A stretch of 6,619 bases of DNA from Sulfurimonas sp. GTDB taxonomy: Bacteria; Campylobacterota; Campylobacteria; Campylobacterales; Sulfurimonadaceae. Below are positions 1-5,271 of the stretch, piece by piece (the first letter of the stretch is position 1; each line of letters begins with the position of its first letter). The stretch covers positions 1 to 6,619 of the forward strand of contig JAMOMX010000408.1 of the NCBI GenBank assembly GCA_027066935.1. Reading direction: 5' to 3'. The position numbers and the translations under genes were made by a program. The notes beneath the pieces were generated by a model. That model ran no database searches. It had not been told where the DNA came from and was given only the letters and a program-made list of their open reading frames with translations.

Positions 1-1319
1 ACCCTATTAAAAATCGCATCTACATTTTTAGTATAGTAATCATAGTTAAAACACTCACGAATCTGTTTTTCACTTAATGAATTTCTTAGTTCTTCATCTG
101 CTAAAAGATGGTTAAGATATAGAGATTCACCATTTTCATTTGTAGTTGCTTTGCCTTGCTGAATCTCTTCCCAAACTTTCATAGCATTTCTTTGGACAAT
201 CCTATAAGCATCTTCTCTTGATACACCTTGAAGAGGAAGCTCTAAAAGAACACGCTGCGAGAAAACAAGTCCACCAGTAAGGTTCAAATTTTTCATCATA
301 TTTTCTGGGAATACTGTAAGGTTAGCGATTACATTGTTCATGCGATGAAGCATAAAGTCCATTGTGATAAAAGCATCTGGTAGCCAAAATCTTTCAGTTG
401 ATGAGTGAGAGATATCACGCTCATGCCATAGTGCAACATTTTCCATCGCTGGTGCTGCGTAAGCTCTTATCATTCTTGCAAGACCTGTGATGTTTTCAGT
501 AAGGATAGGGTTGCGCTTATGTGGCATAGCTGAACTTCCTTTTTGACCTTTTGCAAAAAACTCTTCAGCTTCATATACTTCTGTTCTTTGTAAGTGCCTT
601 ACTTGAACAGCAAACTTTTCTATAGAAGAAGCGATAAGTGCTAAAGTAGTAGCAAGTCTTGCATAACGATCGCGATGTACAACTTGATTTGAACATGGTT
701 CTGGTTTAAGCCCAAGCTCTGCCATTGCATACTCTTCAAGTTCTAGTGGTGCATGAGCAAAGTTACCCATAGCTCCAGAGATTTGTCCAACAGCAATAAC
801 TTCCATAGTTTGTTCAAGGTTTGTTAGGTGACGAGCCATTTCATCATACCAAACAGCTAAAGTCAAACCAAAAGTTATAGGCTCACCGTGGATTCCATGA
901 CTACGGCCAACCATTAAAGTCATTTTATGTTCTTCAGCGCGCTTCTTGATTGACGCCATTAACATCTTTACATCATCAATAATAATGTTTAAAGAGTCTC
1001 TCATTTGAAGTGCTACACCAGTATCAACTGCATCAGAACTTGTCATACCATAGTGGAACCATCTTGACTCATCGCCTAAGCTCTCTGAAACACTTGTATT
1101 AAAAGCAATAAGGTCATGCTTAGTAACTGCTTCAATCTCTTCTATACGCTCTACTGAGAATGTTGCATTTTTTACAATCTTATCTGCATCATCTTGAGGA
1201 ATTTTTCCAAGTCTTGCCCAAGCTTTTACAGCAGCTTTTTCTACTTCTAACCATGCAGCATATCTTGCATGTTGTGTCCATTTTTCAGACATCTCTGGTC
1301 TTGCATATCTTTCTACCAT
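1..1319 (-). CDS. purB: Adenylosuccinate lyase, 3' end cut by window edge
   Basis: Cytosolic enzyme of the fumarase/aspartase superfamily. It cleaves SAICAR to AICAR and adenylosuccinate to AMP, each with release of fumarate, in purine synthesis. I translated 439 codons on the minus strand with no stop. Start ATG at 1319-1317 has an AAAGG ribosome site six bases upstream. Conserved blocks seen: TKHDL near residue 68 (His68), TSSDAVDT 93-100, GRSHGIHGEP 138-147 with the family's catalytic His141, and the superfamily signature GSSAMPHKRNP 261-271 containing the flexible-loop catalytic serine. Family members of this type are about 440-445 aa, so probably only a few C-terminal residues lie outside the window. 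It is divergent from the pseudouridine synthase gene, with 106 bp between the starts. No defects are seen. Identification is very secure; the exact end cannot be seen. Confidence 0.97.
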   Translation of the reverse strand, partial: MVERYARPEMSEKWTQHARYAAWLEVEKAAVKAWARLGKIPQDDADKIVKNATFSVERIEEIEAVTKHDLIAFNTSVSESLGDESRWFHYGMTSSDAVDTGVALQMRDSLNIIIDDVKMLMASIKKRAEEHKMTLMVGRSHGIHGEPITFGLTLAVWYDEMARHLTNLEQTMEVIAVGQISGAMGNFAHAPLELEEYAMAELGLKPEPCSNQVVHRDRYARLATTLALIASSIEKFAVQVRHLQRTEVYEAEEFFAKGQKGSSAMPHKRNPILTENITGLARMIRAYAAPAMENVALWHERDISHSSTERFWLPDAFITMDFMLHRMNNVIANLTVFPENMMKNLNLTGGLVFSQRVLLELPLQGVSREDAYRIVQRNAMKVWEEIQQGKATTNENGESLYLNHLLADEELRNSLSEKQIRECFNYDYYTKNVDAIFNR

Positions 1320-1345
1320 TTTGTACCTTTATATGAGGGAAGTTT

Positions 1346-1367
1346 ATTATGCTAAAATTCGCATAAT
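1346..1367. promoter_or_regulatory. Divergent purB / pseudouridine synthase promoter with 7-bp inverted repeat
   Basis: ATTATGC (1346-1352) and GCATAAT (1361-1367) form a perfect inverted repeat with an 8-bp spacer, 27 bp upstream of the purB start. Each arm contains a CATAAT-like -10 element pointing outward, one for purB (minus) and one for the plus-strand gene. Campylobacterota sigma-70 promoters depend mainly on the -10 box, so the symmetry may simply be two back-to-back -10 boxes, or it may be an operator. No -35 boxes are clear. Confidence 0.4.
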
Positions 1368-1372
1368 TAATA

Positions 1373-1388
1373 TTTGTAATTTTACAAA
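1373..1388. repeat. 16-bp AT-rich palindrome upstream of the pseudouridine synthase gene
   Basis: TTTGTAA (1373-1379) and TTACAAA (1382-1388) are a perfect inverted repeat around TT, 37 bp before the TTG start. It could be a dimeric regulator site or a chance palindrome in very AT-rich DNA. I do not recognise the motif. Confidence 0.25.
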
Positions 1389-1425
1389 ATTTTTAGTAAA
1401 GAGTTGATTAAATAAGGATTACAAT

Positions 1426-2355
1426 TTGCCATTTAAATTAAAGAAGTTATATAGCGATAAAAAACAAAGAGCATTTAAATTCCTTATAAACGAGTTGGGT
1501 TATACTCAGCGTGAATCTCAAAGGCTTATTGCAAATGGCAGGTTGTTTATAAATGGCGTAGCTATGACAGTACCAACTGCTGAAGTTGAGGGTGAATTTG
1601 AGTTTGTAATGTATGAACCGAGCACTAGAAATTTAATTCCTCATGCGGTATATGATAAATTTGTTCTTTTTGATAAGCCTAGCGGCGTTTTAATCCACCC
1701 ACAAAATAGAGATACTCAGTATTCACTTGTAGATGAACTAAAATACCAATTTGGATTAGATGCAAATATAGCTCATAGAATAGATCAAGAAACAAGTGGG
1801 CTTGTGTTGTGTGCAAGAGATAAGCAAAGCGAAAGAGATATAAAAGCTATGTTTGAATTTCGTAGTATAGAAAAAAAATATTTGGCTTTGGTTCATGGAG
1901 AATTTAAAAACAAATTAATTATTGAAGAGCCACTATTAAGAAAAGAAGATGAAAGTGCATTAGTAAGAATGGTGGTCAAAGTTCATCAAGATGGAAAGTT
2001 ATCTAAAACCACAGTTGCACCAATAAAATATTTTTCACAAGCAAATATGACTTTAGTTGAATGTAAACCTTTTACTGGAAGACAACATCAAATTCGTGTA
2101 CACTTGTTTCACGTGAAACATCCAATTGTTGGAGATCCAATTTATGGACAAAACCAAAATGATATAATTAAATTTTTAGATAAACAAATAACTAAAAAAC
2201 AAAGAATAAAAAAATCTGGAGCTTCTCGCTTACTACTTCACGCAAGTGAATTAGAATTTGAGCTATATGGAAAAAGGTATTTAATACAAAGTAGAGATGA
2301 GTTTTTAAAGCTAATTGAGCAGATAGTGGCACAAGAAATATTTAGCTGTGAATAA
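1426..2355 (+). CDS. RluA-family RNA pseudouridine synthase
   Basis: Isomerises selected uridines to pseudouridine in rRNA or tRNA in the cytosol. The exact target cannot be read from sequence because RluA, RluC, RluD and TruC types share one fold. The start is TTG at 1426, chosen because AAGGA (1414-1418) lies seven bases upstream and the reading begins MPFKLKKLYS, as I recall for Sulfurimonas-type relatives. At 309 aa the length is normal. An S4-like RNA-binding segment occupies about residues 8-50, ending RLFINGVAM. The synthase domain follows, with FDKPSGVLIHP 82-92, the catalytic loop AHRIDQETSGL 116-126 holding the family's nucleophile Asp120, and TGRQHQIRVHL 217-227. It is a single gene, divergent from purB. 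A perfect parS site is embedded at codons 227-232 and a DnaA-box sequence covers the stop codon. Family is certain; target is unknown. Confidence 0.93.
   Translation: MPFKLKKLYSDKKQRAFKFLINELGYTQRESQRLIANGRLFINGVAMTVPTAEVEGEFEFVMYEPSTRNLIPHAVYDKFVLFDKPSGVLIHPQNRDTQYSLVDELKYQFGLDANIAHRIDQETSGLVLCARDKQSERDIKAMFEFRSIEKKYLALVHGEFKNKLIIEEPLLRKEDESALVRMVVKVHQDGKLSKTTVAPIKYFSQANMTLVECKPFTGRQHQIRVHLFHVKHPIVGDPIYGQNQNDIIKFLDKQITKKQRIKKSGASRLLLHASELEFELYGKRYLIQSRDEFLKLIEQIVAQEIFSCE
2105..2120. other. parS: parS centromere site (perfect match), inside a coding region
   Basis: TGTTTCACGTGAAACA is a 16-bp perfect palindrome identical to the chromosomal parS consensus (TGTTNCACGTGAAACA) bound by ParB/Spo0J. 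It is read in frame as Leu-Phe-His-Val-Lys-His in the pseudouridine synthase. In known bacteria, ParB loads at such sites, spreads as a CTP-dependent clamp and recruits ParA and SMC to segregate the origin region. A second near-perfect copy lies at 5293-5308. The sequence match is certain; use as parS is an inference. Confidence 0.85.
2347..2355 (-). promoter_or_regulatory. DnaA box, minus orientation, overlapping a stop codon
   Basis: TGTGAATAA is the complement of TTATTCACA, the form of DnaA box described for Helicobacter and related Campylobacterota (E. coli consensus TTATCCACA). Its last three bases are the stop codon of the pseudouridine synthase gene. One nonamer alone is weak evidence; it matters because two further copies lie 162-200 bp downstream next to an AT-rich tract. 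Confidence 0.45.
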
Positions 2356-2413
2356 CTATACACTAAATTATATATCTTTATTTATTAGGTAGAAAATGTA
2401 ATTGCAAAAACTC

Positions 2414-2461
2414 GCTTAAAGCCCATAATATAGGGATTTAAGCTATACTAAAGTTTTTTTT
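2414..2461 (+). terminator. Probable terminator of the pseudouridine synthase gene
   Basis: GCTTAAAGCCC (2414-2424) pairs with GGGATTTAAGC (2433-2443) over 11 positions with one mismatch, around an 8-base loop. It is followed after ten bases by a run of eight T (2454-2461). AAAAACT (2406-2412) can also pair with AGTTTTT (2452-2458), which would bring the T-run next to the stem. The gap between stem and T-run is longer than usual, so efficiency is uncertain. Confidence 0.55.
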
Positions 2462-2480
2462 AATTTAAAAATTAATTGAT

Positions 2481-2498
2481 ATTAAAGGAGTCTTTAAT
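2481..2498. repeat. Small inverted repeat (hairpin)
   Basis: ATTAAAG (2481-2487) and CTTTAAT (2492-2498) form a perfect 7-bp stem with loop GAGT, 18 bases before the first of the paired DnaA-type boxes. It is not followed by a T-run on the plus strand. It could be an operator or a chance structure; no function is assigned. Confidence 0.25.
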
Positions 2499-2516
2499 TT
2501 AGTTTTAATAAAAAAG

Positions 2517-2547
2517 TTATTCACAACTTATCACAATGTGTGAATAG
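2517..2547. promoter_or_regulatory. Pair of inverted DnaA boxes
   Basis: TTATTCACA (2517-2525, plus) and TGTGAATAG (2539-2547, i.e. CTATTCACA on minus) face each other. Their shared 8-bp arms TATTCACA/TGTGAATA are 21 bp centre to centre, two helical turns, so both lie on one face of the DNA. The first is a perfect match to the Campylobacterota-type DnaA box; the second differs from it by one base. The pair directly abuts the AT-rich tract. An alternative is an operator for an unknown dimeric regulator. Confidence 0.5.
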
Positions 2548-2555
2548 TACACACT

Positions 2556-2638
2556 CTATATAAATTTTAATATTTTTTATATAAATTATATGAATTTAAG
2601 AAATAAAATAAAATTATTTTAGATTATTTTTTTATAAG
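2556..2638. other. Extremely AT-rich tract, possible DNA unwinding element
   Basis: Only about five G or C occur in some 83 bases, far fewer than in the flanking genes or the rest of the intergenic region. Lying immediately beside inverted DnaA-type boxes, it has the arrangement of a DNA unwinding element in a bacterial origin. It could equally be a strong promoter region or a DNA-bending or nucleoid-protein site. No gene is visible in it. Confidence 0.4.
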
Positions 2639-2663
2639 GATAAGAGGGTATTATTACATCTAT

Positions 2664-2694
2664 AAACGACCTCCCTGGTGTGTTGGTCGTTTTT
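2664..2694 (+). terminator. Intrinsic terminator with no evident upstream gene
   Basis: AAACGACC (2664-2671) and GGTCGTTT (2685-2692) form a perfect 8-bp stem with a 13-base loop, running straight into TTTTT (2690-2694). It is a good plus-strand intrinsic terminator. The pseudouridine synthase already has a terminator candidate about 230 bp upstream, so this may end a short untranslated transcript starting in the AT-rich tract; TATAAG at 2632-2637 could be its -10 box. Confidence 0.7.
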
Positions 2695-2700
2695 GCATTT

Positions 2701-2786
2701 AGAAGCAGAGAAGAGGAGCAATGTTTTCATTTATGAAAATATAGCCCGATGAACGAATAGCTTCAAATGTACTTAATGTATTTAAT
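2701..2786. repeat. 86-bp tandem repeat, unit 1
   Basis: The first 46 bases (2701-2746) are identical to 2787-2832; the next 29 match at 21 positions. Each unit can fold: outer stem GAAGC (2702-2706) with GCTTC (2760-2764), and an inner 9-bp hairpin 2721-2729 with 2734-2742, loop TTTA, one G-U pair. A 7-codon frame (MFSFMKI) follows AGGAG by only two bases and is probably incidental. I do not recognise the family. A dispersed genomic repeat or a structured small RNA are both possible. Confidence 0.8.
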
Positions 2787-2861
2787 AGAAGCAGAGAAGA
2801 GGAGCAATGTTTTCATTTATGAAAATATAGCCTAGTGAGATAAAAGCTTCAAATATACTTA
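2787..2861. repeat. 86-bp tandem repeat, unit 2 (3' end diverged)
   Basis: Second copy of the unit at 2701, period 86 bp. The 46-base 5' part and the inner hairpin (2807-2815 with 2820-2828) are identical to unit 1. The outer stem GAAGC (2788-2792) with GCTTC (2846-2850) keeps exactly the same 63-base span, although the linker between hairpin and outer stem has changed (7 of 13 linker positions differ). Similarity ends at about 2861, shortly before the end of the 79-aa gene. On the minus strand a 28-codon frame (2868-2782) runs through it without a good ribosome site. Confidence 0.8.
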
Positions 2862-2887
2862 TATTCATTGCCCCAAAAAGACTTTAT

Positions 2888-3127
2888 TTAAACTCTATTA
2901 TATCTTTTAATGATTTTTTTCACTCGATTTTTTAAGTTACGAAGAGCTTCTACACTTGTCTCGCCATCAGCAGTTAAATTTTCAAAACCTTCATCAAATT
3001 GTGCTTTTGCAATCCAACCAATTTTCTTATGATATTTAATTCCTACAAAACGTATATCACCAAAGTGTGCTTCACATAAATCATATATTCTTTTAATTCT
3101 TTGTGTATTTGTTTTTTTTTCAGCCAT
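2888..3127 (-). CDS. 79-aa hypothetical protein, weakly HicB-like
   Basis: I do not recognise a named family. Start ATG at 3127 has AAGGA six bases upstream and a TATAAT box at 3177-3172, so it is probably expressed. The protein is basic and soluble, with no signal or membrane segment. Residues 1-20 are a lysine/arginine-rich helix. Then come beta-like segments (IRFVGIKYHK, GWIAKAQFDEG) and a closing helix beginning GETSVEALRNLKNRVKKI (55-72). That order, a short sheet, an acidic turn and a G-(D/E)-T-x-x-E-A-L helix, resembles HicB-type antitoxins and related partial RNase H folds, but no HicA toxin gene is next to it. Codons 3-5 contain a run of nine A. It is divergent from proB. Gene real: likely; function: unknown. 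Confidence 0.75.
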   Translation of the reverse strand: MAEKKTNTQRIKRIYDLCEAHFGDIRFVGIKYHKKIGWIAKAQFDEGFENLTADGETSVEALRNLKNRVKKIIKRYNRV

Positions 3128-3171
3128 AAATTTTCCTTTTCTTTTCTTTATTTTATCATAACTTAGATTAC

Positions 3172-3177
3172 ATTATA
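3172..3177 (-). promoter_or_regulatory. -10 box for the 79-aa gene
   Basis: TATAAT on the minus strand, 44 bases upstream of the start codon, in the AT-rich divergent region shared with proB. No clear -35 box is seen, as is usual in Campylobacterota. Confidence 0.55.
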
Positions 3178-3208
3178 AATACAATGCATTAAAAGCTAGT
3201 GAAAATGA

Positions 3209-3214
3209 TATAAT
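3209..3214 (+). promoter_or_regulatory. -10 box for proB
   Basis: A perfect TATAAT, preceded by ATGA. Transcription would begin near 3221 and give a leader of about 55 bases that contains the hairpin at 3232-3262. Confidence 0.65.
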
Positions 3215-3231
3215 TTCGTTAAATAAGTAAA

Positions 3232-3262
3232 CTAAGTCCTCCTACTTGTATTGCGGACTTAG
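3232..3262 (+). promoter_or_regulatory. Hairpin in the proB leader next to the ribosome site
   Basis: CTAAGTCC (3232-3239) and GGACTTAG (3255-3262) form a perfect 8-bp stem with a 15-base loop, ending three bases before the AAGGA ribosome site (3266-3270). TCCT copies at 3237-3240 and 3240-3243 could pair with AGGA instead, so an alternative fold that masks the ribosome site is possible. No T-run follows, so it is not a terminator. A regulatory role is an inference; it does not match a riboswitch class I know. Confidence 0.45.
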
Positions 3263-3275
3263 CTCAAGGAACATA

Positions 3276-4052
3276 ATGAGTCAAAAATATAAAAGAATTG
3301 TTCTTAAAGTTGGAAGTGGTGTCTTAACTGAAAAAAATAAGATTGCTAAAGATAGAATGATGAAGCTAATCTCTTTGATAGCAGAACTAAAATCAAAATA
3401 TGAGATAATTTTAGTTAGTTCAGGAGCTGTAGCAGCTGGTTATACGGCTTTGCAGCTCGATAGAAGCATAAACATAAGTAAAAAGGTATTGGCTGCTGTG
3501 GGACAGCCTATTTTGATGAGTAGTTATAAAAATAAATTTGAGATATATGGTATTGATACTGCACAAATACTTCTAACTGAGGATGATTTTGATTCTCGAA
3601 AGCGAACAGAAATATTTAAGCAAATTATTAACACAACTTTAGAACACGCAATACTACCCATTGTAAATGAAAATGATATCTCAACAACAGCTGAACAAGT
3701 ATTTGGAGATAATGATCAGTTATCAGCTCATGTAGCTCACCATACAAACTCTGATATATTAGTAATACTTAGTGATATAGATGGGTATTATGATTTAAAC
3801 CCATCTACACACGCGGATGCTAAGATGATAAAAGTTATAAATGAAATATCAAAAGAAGCTTTGGATGAAGTATATACACCAACTAATGATTTTGCAACAG
3901 GTGGCATCGTTACAAAATTAAAGGCAGCTAAGTATTTAATGAACAAAGATAAAGAGATGTTTTTGTGTAGTGGTTATGATCTGACTTCAGCAAAAGAATT
4001 TTTAACTAAAAATACTTATGACAAAGGAACATTGTTTACTAACAAAACATAA
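3276..4052 (+). CDS. proB: Glutamate 5-kinase, short form without PUA domain
   Basis: Phosphorylates L-glutamate to gamma-glutamyl phosphate with ATP, the first step of proline synthesis, in the cytosol. An in-frame TTG at 3246 would add ten residues, but ATG at 3276 (MSQKYKRIVLKVGSG) is preferred. It follows AAGGA (3266-3270) by five bases, and the extension would have to be translated through the leader hairpin. The protein is 258 aa, a single amino-acid kinase domain: KVGSGVLT 11-18 (ATP/phosphate lysine), VSSGAVAAG 47-55, VNENDI 130-135, FGDNDQLSA 143-151, SDIDGYY 166-172 and TGGIVTKLKAA 208-218. The C-terminal PUA domain of the 367-aa E. coli enzyme is absent, as in other Campylobacterota. 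The gene is transcribed alone, without proA nearby, and faces the hisF operon. Identification is secure. Confidence 0.95.
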   Translation: MSQKYKRIVLKVGSGVLTEKNKIAKDRMMKLISLIAELKSKYEIILVSSGAVAAGYTALQLDRSINISKKVLAAVGQPILMSSYKNKFEIYGIDTAQILLTEDDFDSRKRTEIFKQIINTTLEHAILPIVNENDISTTAEQVFGDNDQLSAHVAHHTNSDILVILSDIDGYYDLNPSTHADAKMIKVINEISKEALDEVYTPTNDFATGGIVTKLKAAKYLMNKDKEMFLCSGYDLTSAKEFLTKNTYDKGTLFTNKT

Positions 4053-4081
4053 ATATTTGTGTTTTGTTAGTTGTCTTTTTT
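4038..4081 (+). terminator. proB terminator, overlapping the ends of two convergent genes
   Basis: ACTAACAAAACA (4038-4049) pairs perfectly over 12 bp with TGTTTTGTTAGT (4060-4071), loop of ten bases, then a run of six T (4076-4081). The left arm encodes the last codons of proB, and the right arm contains the stop codon of the minus-strand 39-aa gene. The stem could also slow the opposing transcript, but there is no T-run on the minus side. Confidence 0.8.
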
Positions 4082-4186
4082 ATCATCATCTTTATCATCA
4101 CTTGTAGCAGCTCTCATAAAACCTATAAATCCTATAGCAAATACAATAATTAAAAATACAATTTGAAATATATCTACATAACTCAA
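4067..4186 (-). CDS. 39-aa single-span membrane peptide, coupled to rlmN
   Basis: A small gene I found by reading past the rlmN stop. TTG start (4186-4184) overlaps the rlmN TGA stop (4185-4183) as TTGA, and AAAAGGAG (4199-4192), inside the last rlmN codons, lies five bases upstream, an ideal ribosome site. The 39 residues begin MSYVDIFQ. Residues about 6-24 are an unbroken hydrophobic helix (I, F, V, L, G, A). Arg25 follows, then a short linker and a highly charged tail from residue 30 (DDKDDDKKDN). This is the typical layout of small bacterial inner-membrane proteins. It is the last gene of the hisF operon and its stop lies in the proB terminator stem. Function unknown. Supporting evidence is the ribosome site, coupling and composition; conservation could not be tested. 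Confidence 0.7.
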   Translation of the reverse strand: MSYVDIFQIVFLIIVFAIGFIGFMRAATSDDKDDDKKDN

Positions 4187-5271
4187 AACATCTCCTTTTG
4201 GGTTTTATCAAGTTTGTCTTTTTCTCTTAGTTGACCACATGCCGCACTTATATCAATCCCTTTAGAGTCACGAATGGTACAAAGAAGACCATGTTTTATC
4301 AGGTACTCTTGAAAATTTACCATATCTTTTAGTTCAGGTCTACTATATTGGGTATCTGGGTAGGGATTAAAAAATATTAAATTTACTTTTGCTTTTATTC
4401 CATGGAGCAGTTTTACAAGTTTTTTAGCAGAGGTAATATCGTCATTTTTATCTTTTATAACAAGATACTCAAACATAACACGCTTTCGAGTATCTATCGG
4501 GAAGCGTTTAACGGCTTCAATGATAGAGTTAATATTGTGAGCTTTATTCATTGGAATAAGTTCAGTTCTGAGTTTATCATCAACAGCATGAAGAGATATA
4601 GCTATATGTACACCTAAATCCATAGCACCTAGTTGATCTATTTTATTACTTAAACCGCTTGTAGATACGGTTTGTCGTTTTCCTCCGATAGCTAATCCTT
4701 CCTCCTCTTTAAATATCTCTATAGCTTTTGCAAGATTATTTAAATTATCAAGTGGTTCACCCATCCCCATATATACGATGTTGATTTTACGGTTATGTTT
4801 ATGGTTATTGTCGCGTTTTAAACTAACTACTTGAGCTACAATCTCACCAGCACTCAAATCTCTTGTAAAGCCACCCTTAGCAGTTAAACAAAAAGAACAC
4901 CCTACTTTACATCCAACTTGAGTTGAAACACAAATAGTATATTTTGCTTCTTGAGTAACCTCGCCATTATCATCAAACTGCGTATCTTTCATCTTTAACC
5001 ATACTGCTTCTATAGTTTTACCATCTTGAAGTTCAAACAAATATTTTATTGTTCCATCTATTGATTCTTCTTTATTGATAATTTTCATTGGATTAACTAC
5101 ATAAGCTTTAGCTAACTCCTCTTTTAAAGATTTAGGGATGTTTTTCATATCATCAAAATTATTTGCATAGTTGTGATATAGCCATCCAAAAATTTGTTTT
5201 ACTCTAAAGTTAGGTTTTATAAGTGTTAATAACTCCTTTTGAGTATAATCAAGCAATGATGGTTTTATCAT
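4183..5271 (-). CDS. rlmN: Dual-specificity 23S rRNA/tRNA adenine C2 methyltransferase RlmN
   Basis: Radical-SAM enzyme that methylates C2 of A2503 in 23S rRNA and, in E. coli, A37 of some tRNAs. At 362 aa the length is normal. An N-terminal RNA-binding region (residues 1-100, including FRVKQIFGWLY 22-32) is followed by the radical-SAM barrel. This carries the cluster motif CKVGCSFC 121-128 (CxxxCxxC), MGMGEPLDN 168-176 for SAM binding, and STSGL 203-207. Cys114 and Cys345 (in AACGQL) match the two extra cysteines of the ping-pong mechanism, C118 and C355 in E. coli. Absence of extra domains fits RlmN; Cfr, the A2503 C8 methyltransferase for antibiotic resistance, is close in sequence but less likely in this core operon. 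The ATG start overlaps the upstream stop as ATGA and has no strong ribosome site, so translation is probably coupled. Confidence 0.95.
   Translation of the reverse strand: MIKPSLLDYTQKELLTLIKPNFRVKQIFGWLYHNYANNFDDMKNIPKSLKEELAKAYVVNPMKIINKEESIDGTIKYLFELQDGKTIEAVWLKMKDTQFDDNGEVTQEAKYTICVSTQVGCKVGCSFCLTAKGGFTRDLSAGEIVAQVVSLKRDNNHKHNRKINIVYMGMGEPLDNLNNLAKAIEIFKEEEGLAIGGKRQTVSTSGLSNKIDQLGAMDLGVHIAISLHAVDDKLRTELIPMNKAHNINSIIEAVKRFPIDTRKRVMFEYLVIKDKNDDITSAKKLVKLLHGIKAKVNLIFFNPYPDTQYSRPELKDMVNFQEYLIKHGLLCTIRDSKGIDISAACGQLREKDKLDKTQKEMF

Larger units (their letters stand above)
2356..2887. other. 532-bp gene-free, highly structured intergenic region
   Basis: No convincing protein gene is present on either strand between the pseudouridine synthase stop and the 79-aa gene. 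It contains, in order, a likely terminator (2414-2461), a small hairpin (2481-2498), inverted DnaA-type boxes (2517-2547), a nearly pure A/T tract (about 2556-2638), an intrinsic terminator without an evident upstream gene (2664-2694), and two tandem 86-bp repeat units (2701-2861). Reading frames within it are very short: 10 codons at 2590 plus, 7 codons in each repeat plus, and 28 codons at 2868-2782 minus. None looks like a real gene. Confidence 0.8.

Noticed and set aside
2528..2536. Fourth DnaA box TTATCACAA between the inverted pair
   Set aside because: It differs from the consensus at three or more positions once aligned without a gap.
2741..2764. SAM-I-riboswitch-like or hammerhead-like core (GCCCGATGAA ... 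CGAA) in repeat unit 1
   Set aside because: Unit 2 changes these bases (CTAGTGAGATAAA), the other conserved helices of either class are missing, and no plus-strand gene follows directly.
2701..2832. CRISPR-like array: 46-bp identical repeats separated by 40 bp
   Set aside because: Only two repeats, the repeat is long for CRISPR, and the material after each repeat is homologous (21 of 29 positions), so it is a diverged part of the same unit rather than spacers. No cas genes.
2782..2868. 28-codon minus-strand ORF and 7-codon plus-strand ORFs inside the repeats
   Set aside because: They lie in the repeated, foldable element. The minus ORF has only a weak GGGG upstream, and the plus ORFs have AGGAG just two bases from ATG. 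Nothing supports selection on protein.
3253..3266. tRNA-like 5' end GCGGACTTAGCTCA
   Set aside because: Only the acceptor and D-arm beginning resemble a tRNA. No anticodon arm, T-arm (GTTCGA) or matching 3' acceptor follows, so it is not a tRNA gene or a clear remnant.
3246..3275. Ten-residue N-terminal extension of ProB from TTG
   Set aside because: ATG at 3276 has AAGGA at five bases and gives the normal family N-terminus; the extension would run through the leader hairpin.
4402..4617. 71-aa plus-strand ORF opposite rlmN
   Set aside because: Shadow frame inside a well-conserved gene, without family resemblance or context.
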